64,000 nucleotides of DNA from JADLHS01 sp020848635. GTDB lineage: Bacteria > Verrucomicrobiota > Verrucomicrobiia > Limisphaerales > JADLHS01. This document shows positions 7,906 to 17,416 of the stretch, piece after piece; the first letter of the stretch is position 1; every line of letters begins with the position of its first letter. The notes under the pieces were generated by a model that saw only the letters and a program-made list of their open reading frames with translations, was not told the origin of the DNA and did no database searches. Made by a program: the position numbers and the translations under genes. The stretch covers positions 124,001-188,000 of the forward strand of contig JBAOIL010000005.1 in the NCBI GenBank assembly GCA_037044975.1. The letters run 5' to 3'.

Positions 7906-10881
7906 ATGTCGCTTCCAACCTCATTGTTCTCCCGACGTGAATTTATTTCCACCCTTGCCCAGGCGGGCGTCGCCGTGTCGTTCGCCGGCAATGTCCTCGC
8001 CCAACCCACGGCCGGGGCGCGGCCCGATCTGGTGATCCGGTTCCCCGCCCAATGGTCGTTCATGTTGCCCAAAGGCGGCATCATTCTCGTGAGCGACCAG
8101 CAGCTCGATGAACTGACGGATCCCGACAAGGAAATTGACCTCAGCCTCAGCAGCACGCCGAACAAAACGACGCTGCGAAAAATCTGCGAACAGAATCAGG
8201 CCGGCGGCGTGAAAACAATGATCGTCGCGTTCGACGAGTTCTGGAGCGCGTACCGCCCGGGTCAGGGCGGCAAGCCGCGTGCGTTCACGCCCGATGTGCC
8301 GGATTACCTCACGCGCATCAAGAAAATCAGCGACTTTGCCGGCCAATATGGCATCGGCCTTGAACTCAGCTTGCTTAGCCCGCTCGAACTGGGCCGCGCC
8401 TATCAGCAAAAGACCGGGGAGTCCGGTCGGTGGGTGCAGTATCGTGAAGGCTGGCGCGATCCCAAAACCGGCGAGTTCACCGTCCAGCTCTGGGAACAAC
8501 GCAAGTGGACAAACAACAAGGGCACGATTCTCCTGACCCGCACCGGCGTGCGGCTCTTCGCCTACCGCGAGCGCCGCATCGGCAACACGGATTTCTACGC
8601 CGTGGATCCGAATGCCATCGTGGAACTGAAAACGCCGCCGCAAATCTCGGTGAGCGAGTCTGCCTCCGGCAATTCCCCGGCGCACCGCCTCACGCTCCAC
8701 GGTACCGGTGAAACAGAGGTGGCCGAGCTCGACCGCGTGCTCGTCGTGGTTTCCTATCAGACACCGGAGATGGATTATTTCAGCCCAAAGGCACTGCCGT
8801 ATCTCAAGGAGTTGGTGCAGGACTATCACACGGCCGGGGTCCGCCTCAACGGCCTGTACAGCGACGAGATTCACATCCAGGGTGACTGGAATTATTTCGG
8901 GCACCACGACGAAGGCGAGTTCACGCTGCGTTATCTCACACCAAACTTTGCAACGAAGTTCGCCGAGCTTTACGGCGCGGAGTTCGCTGATTTCGAGAAA
9001 TACCTCGTCTATTTCTGTCGCGGCCAGCATGGCTTCCTGCCGAACCTCGATGCGCGCGCGCCGGCCCAGCATGTTGTCGGCAACACGCCCGACGATGTCC
9101 AACGCACCTGGCTCCTGCGCCGGCGCTATTACGATCTGCTGGAGAAAACCGTCGCCGACCTGTTCGTGCAGGCAAAAGAATACGCCGAGAAACTCTACGG
9201 TCACGAACTCGAGGCCCGCGCGCACGCCACCTGGGCGCAAAGCCCGACGATTGACCACTGGCGCTCCGGCGGCACACCGCAGGCCCCACGGCAATACGAC
9301 TACACGCCCAACTTCGTCTGGTCGAATACGGTCCAGCAGGCCGCCTGCGCCTGCAGCGACTATTTCCGATGGAACGAATTTCTCACCGGCAGCGGCAACG
9401 ATCACGCCGAGGGCGGCTGGTCCGATCGCGATTACTACGGCCTCGCGCTCGCCTGCTCGACGGGCATCCTGAACAAGTATCCCAATTCCTATGCCGCGGC
9501 CTGGGGCATGCCGAACGCCGCGCTCGCGCGCCACTGGGCGCTCGAAGATGCCTACGGCGCGTGGGGCCGGCCGCAGTTCATGGCCGTGACCGAAGGCGTC
9601 CATCGCGACATCGAAGTGCTGATGCTATATCCCATCTCGCTCGTCGCCGCCGACGAGCGCTTCGGTTCGTGGATGGTGCAATACGGCTACGCCAACTACG
9701 TCACGCCGGAGAAGCTGCTCCAGCATGGCCGCGTGAACGACAACGGCACGATCACCATGGCCGGCCGCACGTTCTCGACGCTGGCGGCGCTTTTCGAACC
9801 GCTGCCGCCCGCCGGCTTGATCGAGTTCCTCGAACAATTCGTCGCGCACGGCGGTCGCCTGATCTGGTCCGGCCCGCTGCCCCGCTTCGATCTCGCTGGC
9901 GCAGACGTACGCGCCCGCTGGCAAACGCTTTGCGGGGTCAAAGGCTACGACGTGACGCATCAGGGCTTGATCGCCGCCGGCGCCCGCGCCGAGTTCGCCG
10001 GGCCCTTTGCGACCGTGCCCCAGCAAACCATCCTCACGGAGTTCATTGTGGATTGGATTTACCCTGTGGAAGCGGCGGATGGTGTCGCCGTGGTCGCGCA
10101 CGCCTACGACCGCACAGTCGGCCTGCATCGCAAAGTCGGCGACGCCGGTTCGGTAACTTATCTGGGCTTCCGCCCCCGCGACGACCAAAGCGCGTCGCTG
10201 GGCTACGAGGTGCGGACGTGGTTTGAAATCCTGCTGACCCTCGGCGGCTATCCTACGAAACGCGCGGATTTGTCGGCCAATGACAACCCCGGCGTGATCT
10301 CCCGCACAACGCCCTGGCTGGCCACCCGCTTCCCCAACGGCGCGACCGCCGTCGCCATGCACTACCGCAGCCACGTCGAGTCCTGGCCGGGGGGCTTCCA
10401 TCGCGACGAAAAGCGCGACGCGGAAATCATCCAGCAAAACCCACTGCCAGCCGACGCGCTCGAATTACGCGAGCTCGCCGTCAACGCTCACCGCGTCAGC
10501 TATCGAGGCCGATTGATTGTCGCCTTCCGCACGGACGGGGAACAACGGCTGGTGGCCTTCAGTGGTTATGACTGCGCTGCGATCACCGTGGACGGACGCG
10601 AACATCGCTTCGCCGATCAACCCTTCGCCACCATCGGCTGGGCGCCGGTGCCAGCCTCTCGGCGGGTCGCAGGCGGCGCGATTCTGGAAGCGTGGGTTCA
10701 AGGCGAAGGCGAAGTGCGCATTCCGTTGGGTGAACCCGTGCGTTCCCCGACGTTGTTCTTTGCCCACGGCCGCGCTGGCGCCATTGCGGAAGCCGTTCCA
10801 AGCGAGACGAAGGACGGCGTCCTGCGGTTCACCGCCAAGGCTGGCTGGGGATTGCGAAAGCTGTTTCTGCTCTCCGCGTAG
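7906..10881 (+). CDS. Large exported protein, probable TIM-barrel glycosidase-like, unclassified
   Basis: 991 residues. The N-terminus MSLPTSLFSRREFISTLAQA resembles a Tat signal (SRREFIS), with a hydrophobic segment ending at VLAQ. The body has the layout of a clan-A-like glycosidase, by inference: a barrel-like region with GVRLNGLYSDEIHIQGDW (about residue 305-322; the acidic pair DE could be catalytic), a helical region, then a flavodoxin/glutamine-amidotransferase-like region with LIEFLEQFVAHGGRLIWSGP (about 640-660), and a C-terminal beta domain. This order is reminiscent of GH42 enzymes, but I cannot assign a known family. It follows the shared leader motif. The protein at 33849-36023 has a similar order of parts. 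Confidence 0.6.
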   Translation: MSLPTSLFSRREFISTLAQAGVAVSFAGNVLAQPTAGARPDLVIRFPAQWSFMLPKGGIILVSDQQLDELTDPDKEIDLSLSSTPNKTTLRKICEQNQAGGVKTMIVAFDEFWSAYRPGQGGKPRAFTPDVPDYLTRIKKISDFAGQYGIGLELSLLSPLELGRAYQQKTGESGRWVQYREGWRDPKTGEFTVQLWEQRKWTNNKGTILLTRTGVRLFAYRERRIGNTDFYAVDPNAIVELKTPPQISVSESASGNSPAHRLTLHGTGETEVAELDRVLVVVSYQTPEMDYFSPKALPYLKELVQDYHTAGVRLNGLYSDEIHIQGDWNYFGHHDEGEFTLRYLTPNFATKFAELYGAEFADFEKYLVYFCRGQHGFLPNLDARAPAQHVVGNTPDDVQRTWLLRRRYYDLLEKTVADLFVQAKEYAEKLYGHELEARAHATWAQSPTIDHWRSGGTPQAPRQYDYTPNFVWSNTVQQAACACSDYFRWNEFLTGSGNDHAEGGWSDRDYYGLALACSTGILNKYPNSYAAAWGMPNAALARHWALEDAYGAWGRPQFMAVTEGVHRDIEVLMLYPISLVAADERFGSWMVQYGYANYVTPEKLLQHGRVNDNGTITMAGRTFSTLAALFEPLPPAGLIEFLEQFVAHGGRLIWSGPLPRFDLAGADVRARWQTLCGVKGYDVTHQGLIAAGARAEFAGPFATVPQQTILTEFIVDWIYPVEAADGVAVVAHAYDRTVGLHRKVGDAGSVTYLGFRPRDDQSASLGYEVRTWFEILLTLGGYPTKRADLSANDNPGVISRTTPWLATRFPNGATAVAMHYRSHVESWPGGFHRDEKRDAEIIQQNPLPADALELRELAVNAHRVSYRGRLIVAFRTDGEQRLVAFSGYDCAAITVDGREHRFADQPFATIGWAPVPASRRVAGGAILEAWVQGEGEVRIPLGEPVRSPTLFFAHGRAGAIAEAVPSETKDGVLRFTAKAGWGLRKLFLLSA

Positions 10882-11185
10882 GGAGTGAATTGGGAGCTGC
10901 TTGGTGGCTCGCTGCCGCCAGCACAGACTAAACCGAGTCGGATTATTGTGACCCGCGCCCGGGCGGGGGAAGGTGGTGGAACACCAATGGCGCGGCGCGG
11001 TCAGGCCGCAATCCAAACCGCAACGCAGTTTGCAAGAGGACACCCAACATCGAACTCCAACCCCGGCTGCCTCCCGAGCGTTGGTTTTACCTCGCTTGAT
11101 GGGTAGCGAAGGGGCGTCGGCAAAATAAATACCCGCGACGGACGTGAGTCCGTCGAAGGTAAGGCGAGATTCGAAGGAATCTGGA
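10882..11185. other. Intergenic gap between convergent genes
   Basis: About 300 bases without a convincing gene. It contains a perfect hairpin at 11136-11155 (8-bp arms, GTGA loop), which is a candidate shared end point for the two convergent transcripts but lacks a T-run on either strand. Confidence 0.5.
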
Positions 11186-11524
11186 TTACTTGGCCAGGTC
11201 AATCTTCATCGCGGTGAATTCAAGTTTGCCATCCACCTTCTTACAGGTACCGGTAGCGGTGGCCTTCTTGGTCTCCGAACACACGTTTTTGTGGAACTTG
11301 TCGCTGACCTCGTTCTTTACGAGATAGTAGGAGGATTTCTTGCCGTCCTTTTCGACCTGGATGACGTTCTGGCATTTGTCCGTTTCTTTCAGAGCGCATT
11401 TGCCACACTTGGCGTCGCCGGTAATGGTGATTTCCTTGGCTTTATCTTCGGCCAAGGCGGGCATGGCCGCGGACATCAGGAACAGGCCGAGCACGCCGGC
11501 CAGAATGGAGGAGGTTGGTTTCAT
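11186..11524 (-). CDS. Small secreted DUF6370-type protein
   Basis: 112 residues with a clear Sec signal peptide (MKPTSSILAGVLGLFLMSAA, cleavage after ALA). The mature part carries the CGKCALKETDKCQNVI motif, whose two CxxC-like cysteine pairs could bind a metal or a redox partner, and ends in a short beta-rich tail with another cysteine pair (VCSE...GTCKK). This matches the DUF6370 family of Planctomycetes/Verrucomicrobia small exported proteins, for which no function is established. It diverges from the PhoPQ-type lipoprotein gene. The start is fixed by the signal peptide. Confidence 0.8.
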   Translation of the reverse strand: MKPTSSILAGVLGLFLMSAAMPALAEDKAKEITITGDAKCGKCALKETDKCQNVIQVEKDGKKSSYYLVKNEVSDKFHKNVCSETKKATATGTCKKVDGKLEFTAMKIDLAK

Positions 11525-11732
11525 AGTTTTATTGGTTTGGTGTTCAAGGCTTCGGGTACAACTCTACGCCAGTCCGACAGTGGCGGCTATTAAATTTTTT
11601 AACGCGGGGAATTAACCGCAATCCATTCAATGCCGATCAGGTCGAAAGGGGTGAAAACGGTTGACTTGGAAGATGAAACGTTTATCCCTCTGCATCCCGT
11701 TTTGGCCGGGACAAAGCCTACATCACAATCCT

Positions 11733-13200
11733 ATGATCACACGTTTAATGGAAAAACTTGAAACCCACCAGCGCCGCGCATTCTGGTGCCTGCTGGTTGC
11801 GCTAACCGTCGTCGGCTGTTCGCCCGCGGCGAAAGACAGCGCGGCCAAGCCAGTCATCGCCGCCGAAGCCCCCAAAGCGCAGGATGACCGCACGGCCTTG
11901 GATGAGTATGTGGCCGCGCCGGACACGAACTACAGTTATAGTGTGGTAGCCACGGTGCCGGGCAAGGACCACACCACTTTCATCGTGGATATGACTTCGC
12001 AGGCCTGGCTGACCACGAACGAGGTGGATCGCCCCCTGTGGAAGCACTGGATGGTCATCGTCAAACCCAACAATGTGGCGAGTTCGAAGTCCCTGCTCTT
12101 CATTGGCGGCGGCGGCAATGGCGGCAAACCACCCACCGGCGCCGAGGGCAACCTGGTCAAGATCGCCCTTGCCACCAAATCCGTGGTGAGCGAATTGAAA
12201 ATGGTGCCCAACCAGCCCTTGGTTTTTGCGGGAGAGACCGAGGGGCGCAAAGAGGATTCCTTGATTGCTTACACCTGGGACAAGTTTCTCCGCACGGGCG
12301 ACAAGAAATGGCCGGCCCGGCTGCCGATGACCAAGTCCGCCGTTCGCGCCATGGATACGGTCACCGCGGTTTGCGGCAGCGCCGCCGGCGGAAACGTGAA
12401 GGTGGATGGTTTCGTGGTGGCCGGCGGGTCGAAACGGGGCTGGACAACGTGGATGACAGCCATTGTGGATAAGCGCGTGGTGGCGATTGTGCCCATTGTG
12501 ATTGATGTCCTGAACATGGAAGCCTCCATGTTGCACCATTACGGCGCGTACGGCTTCTGGCCCCGTCCGTCGGGGATTACACGGCGTTTCGGATTATGGA
12601 GTGGAATGGCACGCCCGAGGATCGCGCCCTGATGAAAATCGAGGATCCGTACGAATACCGCCAGCGGCTCACGATGCCCAAGTTCATCGTCAATGCTTCC
12701 GGCGACCAGTTCTTTCTGCCGGATTCCTCCCAGTTTTATTTCAACGAGCTGCCCGGGGTGAAATACCTGCGCTACGTGCCCAATGCAGATCACTCGCTCA
12801 AGGGCTCCGACGCCTATCTGACGTTGCAGGCTTGTTACAACGCGGTCATATATGATCGGCCCTTGCCGCAATTTTCGTGGACGCTGGAAAAGGACGGCGG
12901 CATCCGGGTTACGACAAAGGACAAGCCCGCCGCAGTCAAGCTTTGGCAGGCAACGAATCCGGAGGCGCGCGATTTCCGCATTGAGACGCTGGGACCAAAA
13001 TACACCAGCACGGTGCTTGCCGATCAAGGCGGCGGCGTTTATGTGGGCAAGGTCCCGAACCGGCCAAAGGCTGGACGGCATTCTTCGTTGAACTGACTTT
13101 CCCAACCGGCAACCCGGAACCCTTCAAATTCACCACGCAGGTTCGGGTCGTGCCGGATGTATTGCCGCACAAATTCGTGCCCAAAGGGCGTCCCGAGTGA
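11733..13200 (+). pseudogene. PhoPQ-activated pathogenicity-related (PqaA-type) lipoprotein, two frameshifts
   Basis: Three successive frames make one alpha/beta-hydrolase-like protein of about 490 residues. The start region has a lipobox (LTVVGC), so it should be a lipoprotein. Frame 1 contains GGSKRGWTTW, the probable nucleophile elbow. Frame 2 (from about 12572) reads DYTAFRIMEWNG, then GDQFFLPDSS and PNADHSL, which supply the expected Asp and His. Frame 3 (from about 13057) reads GWTAFFVELTFPTGNPEP through to TGA 13200. Each break needs one base added; the first lies at the C4 run 12561-12564 and the second near 13057. PqaA relatives are linked to membrane or peptide stress in Salmonella, but the enzyme activity is unknown. 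Sequencing error is possible because all three pieces are otherwise pristine. Confidence 0.8.
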
Positions 13201-13980
13201 CGCACGGAAACGCCGGCGCCCCATTCCGATTTGGTGGTTACCGGATTGCCGTACCCAGGAACCCGCTCGGGTGGGGGCGCGGCTGAGGAAGCAATCCCAG
13301 ACTCCCAAGGCCATGACCGGCGATACTGAATACAACACAAAAGCCATGCTAATAAAAATTCCGGGGATTTGACACGGATGAAGGATAGTGATTAACTCAT
13401 GTCAGTTAGCACGAGTAATTTTTGTAGGTCGCAGTTGATCTTTGAAGCAAAACAATTTCCGGCGAGGTGACTAGGTACAAGCCCACGCCGGATTTCTCCG
13501 GAAACCTACTGAGTACCAATTCGAAAATTCCCCGGGCCTCTCGGTCACCCCCTGACTGTTTGGCCCGGTTTTTTTTGGACTTTGGCCAAATTCATCCCCG
13601 GCGCAATAGTCGCCCGATGTTCGTAAAGTTTCCTCGCGGAAAGCCCATCGCCCGCCTGAGCTGATAATCACGTTTCAGAATGTTGGGATGCCGCTGCCAG
13701 GGGCAATAGTCCGACCACGAAATAAGCCCGCGGCCCCCGGCGACCGGGGCCTGTCTCCCACCCGCAGACCGCAAACGGTACCGCCGGTGCGGCTGCCCCC
13801 GATCTGCGTATGCAGGTCAACCGGCTTCGCCGGATCCAATTGATGGTTCAAGGATCAAGGCCGGATGGGGCGGAGTTTGGCCAAACGGAGTAGCGCAGTG
13901 CAAAAATATTTTGTTTCTGATTGACCAACCCCCCGGTTCCATGGCGAGATGATGAGCCCATTCACGGGTTGGATTTACAG
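13201..13980. other. 780-bp gap, no gene recognised
   Basis: No protein with family features is visible on either strand. The gap holds the terminator-like structure at 13532-13576 and, near 13731-13750, a GC-rich imperfect hairpin. It also contains the promoter region of the helicase gene. Confidence 0.5.
13532..13576 (+). terminator. Rho-independent terminator-like hairpin
   Basis: Arms CCGGGCC (13532-13538) and GGCCCGG (13562-13568) pair perfectly, an inner GTCA/TGAC stem can form in the loop, and eight T residues follow directly. The nearest upstream plus-strand gene ends 330 bases earlier, so the transcript it stops may be the PqaA-type mRNA or an unannotated small RNA. Confidence 0.6.
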
Positions 13981-16900
13981 ATGGCCAGAGACTCAGGAAA
14001 AAACGGCAACGGTGCGACTCGCCACAGCGGGATCACGTCCAAATACGACGCGCACAACAAGGTGCTCTCCCAAACGTATGGGGCGTTTGCCGATTTGCGG
14101 CGCGAGTTGTCCGATTCCAAGGATGCAGTTTCCGAGCGGCAGGAACTCCTGCGTGCCTTTGCCACCTGCCCCGATTCGCAACGTTCATGGCTGCTGCTGG
14201 AAGATTATTTCGAAAAGCTCTCCCTCTCGCGCAAAGATTTTCCCGCCACGGACTGGTGGCCCCGCATGCTGGCCGTCAACCAGAGCGCCCGGCTCGAAGA
14301 ACTCGCCTTTCTTTTCCTCCGTGCCAAGCGATCGCTCCCGCCGGAACTCACGACCCACGCGAACATGGCCCGCTTTGCCCGCGCCGAGCAGGCCGAACAC
14401 GAACAAAAGCTCGTTCAGGAACTGGAGAACTGGCTGTTCCCCGCGCAACCACCCCATCTCGACACACCGCGCGCCACCCTGCGGGTGCTTTGCCAGCCGC
14501 AACCGGACGAAGATCACCACGCACGGTTTCGGCTCGGGGTGCAGTTTCATCTGTTCCGGCCCCGCACCGGCGAAAAGGTTCGCACACTGCGCGATTTGAT
14601 CGACCTGGCCACGCGCGCCGCCCACGAGCAGGAGCTTTTCCCGCCCGCCGACTGGGAATTCATTGCGTGGCTCACCGAAACACATCGGCAGCGGCAGGAC
14701 GGCAACGACACCCTGCAACTGACGGACACGGAATTGCTCCACTGGCTCGCGCGCTGGGGGCACACCCGCCGCCTCGAAGCCGCCCCGGGGAATCAAGCCC
14801 TGCAATTCCACGGCCAGGTCGCGGCTCTCGATCCGCACCTCGAAAATGGGGACAAGGAACTTTCGTTCACGCACCGGCTGACGCTGCCGAGTGGTGAAAA
14901 GATACCGCTCGCGGAGGTGAGATTTTTCAACCAACAGCCGCCCCTCGTGCTCGCGGGCAACACCTTTTATCTCCTGCGCAATGCGCCGCCGAACGCCGTC
15001 ATCGCCCATTGGGTGGACAAACCCGCCGTTCCGGTACGCCGCCTGAGCCATCGGTTGCTCGTGCATCTCCGGCAAGCCGGGGCCAATCAGGGGGTGGATT
15101 GGGAACAACTCTGCGTCGTCCATCCGGCAGGGCCGCAACTGGTGTTCGAGTTGCTCGAAGACACTGTACGCCTCCGGCTGCTGGCCAAAAGCTTTCGCGA
15201 CGGCAGCGTGTGGTTTTGGACCGGCCAGGACTGGCGACCTGAGGAAACCCGCAAGCGGCCAACCGACAAACCGGAGATTCTGGATGATCCGCGCCTGGAA
15301 CCGGCCATGCAATGGTTGCGCCAACTCGACTGGTTCACACCCGAGTCGGGCTTGTGGATCGGCGACGCGAATGAAAACTGTCTCGGCACCCTCGCCCACG
15401 CCTGGCAGCAGCGGCCCGAAGGCGTGGAGTTCCTGGGCAATCCCGCTTTCCACCGTTTATTTCTCGCCCCACGGCGGCTGAAACCGAAATTGATCGTCAA
15501 GGGCAGCGGCATTGACTGGCTAGCGGTTTCCGCCGAGTGGGAAGCCGAAGGCCTGAAGCTGAACAAGTCCGACCTCGAACGCCTTGCCCGCGCGAGCGGG
15601 CGCTTTGTCAAACTCCCGAACTCCGGCTGGGTGGAACTCGACACCGAAGCGGTCCAACGGGCGCACGAAGCCATGGCGGACCTCGGAGTGGATGGTCTGA
15701 TTGCCGTGCCGCAAAAGGTCGGGTTGGAAAACGTCGCGCACCTGAGCGAGGACGAATTCACCCGGTTTGCCGACTCCCCCGAAGCCAAGGCGTTGCGCAC
15801 GCGCGTCCGTGATTTCAAGGGCGTGCCCGATGTCCCGCTGCCCGCGAGTATCACGGCCGAGCTGCGCCCCTATCAAAAGGACGGCTTCGATTTTCTCGCG
15901 CACCTCGTGCAGATCCGCCTCGGCGGCATCCTGGCGGACGACATGGGCCTGGGCAAGACGTTGCAGACGCTGACGTGGTTCGCGTGGCTCAAGGAGCGCA
16001 ACCGGAAAAACCCCAAGCCTTCGCTGGTCATCTGCCCCGCATCCGTGTTGCACAACTGGCAGCGCGAGGCCGAACGCTTTGTCCCCGACCTCAAAGTGCT
16101 GGTGCTCGAAAGCGGCGCAGCCCGGCACAACTTGCGCCGGCAGATTCCGGAGTACGACATCATTGTGACGAATTACGCGCTGCTGCGGCGCGATTTGGAA
16201 GAGCTGCAGAAATTTGCCTTCCGGGCGGTGATTCTCGATGAAGCGCAATTCATCAAGAATCCCGGCGCGCAGGTGACCCAATCCGTCAAGCAACTCAAAA
16301 GCGAACATCGTCTCGCGCTCACCGGCACGCCGCTGGAAAACCGCCTGCTCGATCTGTGGAGCATCGTGGATTTCATCCAACCCAGCTACCTGGGCACCCA
16401 GGAACATTTTCTGGAAACCTACGAACCGAAAGGCGGGGCCGAACGTGGAGAATACCCAGCGCATCGCCCGCCGCCAGCTTTCCGCGAAGCTCCGGCCGCT
16501 GCTGCTGCGCCGCCTGAAGAAACACGTCGCCAAGGATTTGCCCGACCGCATCGAGCAGCGGCGCGATTGCCCGCTCGGCGAAGAGCAGCGCAAGCTTTAC
16601 CTCGCCGAACTCCGACGCAGCCGCGACCAGATTATGCAGGCCGTCGCGGAACAGGGCCTGAACAAGAGCAAGATGCACGTGCTGGCCGCGTTGACCCGGT
16701 TGCGCCAGGTGTGTTGCCATCCGAGATTGGTCGGCAGCGACTCGCCCAGCGGCAAGACGGAGACGTTGTTTGAACTGCTCGACGCGCTCGTAGCCGAAGG
16801 CCAGAAAGTGCTGGTCTTCAGCCAGTTTGTGCAAATGCTGCACCTGCTTGAGAAGGAATGTCACGCGCGCAACATCAACACGCACCTGCTGACCGGCCAG

Positions 16901-17257
16901 ACCAAGGACCGGCAGGAAGCCGTCAACGCCTTCCAGGCGGACACCAAACCTTGCGTGTTCCTCCTGAGCCTGCGGGCCGCGGGCACCGGCTTGAATCTCA
17001 CCAATGCCAGCTACGTGGTGCTGTACGATCCATGGTGGAATCCGGCAGTGGAAGCACAGGCCATTGACCGCTCGCATCGCATTGGCCAGACCCAAACCGT
17101 CAATGCCTATCGCCTGATCGCGCCCGGCACCGTCGAAGAAAAAATCTGGGAGCTGCAACAGAGCAAAGCCAAGACCATCGCCGATGTGCTGGGCGAAGAA
17201 GGCTTCGCGCGCAGCCTCTCGAAAGCGGACTTGGAATACTTGTTTGCGGAGGAGTAG
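13981..17257 (+). pseudogene. SNF2-family DEAD/DEAH helicase, one frameshift
   Basis: About 1,090 residues after correcting one extra base, most simply in the G4 run at 16435-16438. The N-terminal 600 residues are a poorly conserved region like those in bacterial Swi2/Snf2 proteins. The ATPase core starts near residue 620 with RPYQKDGFDFL, then motif I DDMGLGKTLQ, motif II LDEAQFIKN, and motif III LTGTPLENR. After the break come LRPLLLRRLKKHVAKDLP, GLNLTNASYVVLYDPWWNPA and RSHRIGQTQTVNAYRLI (motifs V and VI). Such proteins use ATP to translocate on double-stranded DNA; the bacterial role is mostly undefined, though many act with transcription or defence. The ATG at 13981 was preferred to a TTG at 13921. 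No helicase partner genes are adjacent. Confidence 0.85.
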
Positions 17258-17416
17258 GTTTCGTTAAGACCTTAGATGCGACCGGCAGTCGCCCTGGAAA
17301 CACACACACCGCAGCGGAAATTGAAGAAGCGAACCGATATCGGGTGTTGATTGGAATGTTGGGTCCAAGCGCGGCTTTTGGTGCAGGCACATGGGCACAT
17401 AAACTGGCCAGAGAGC

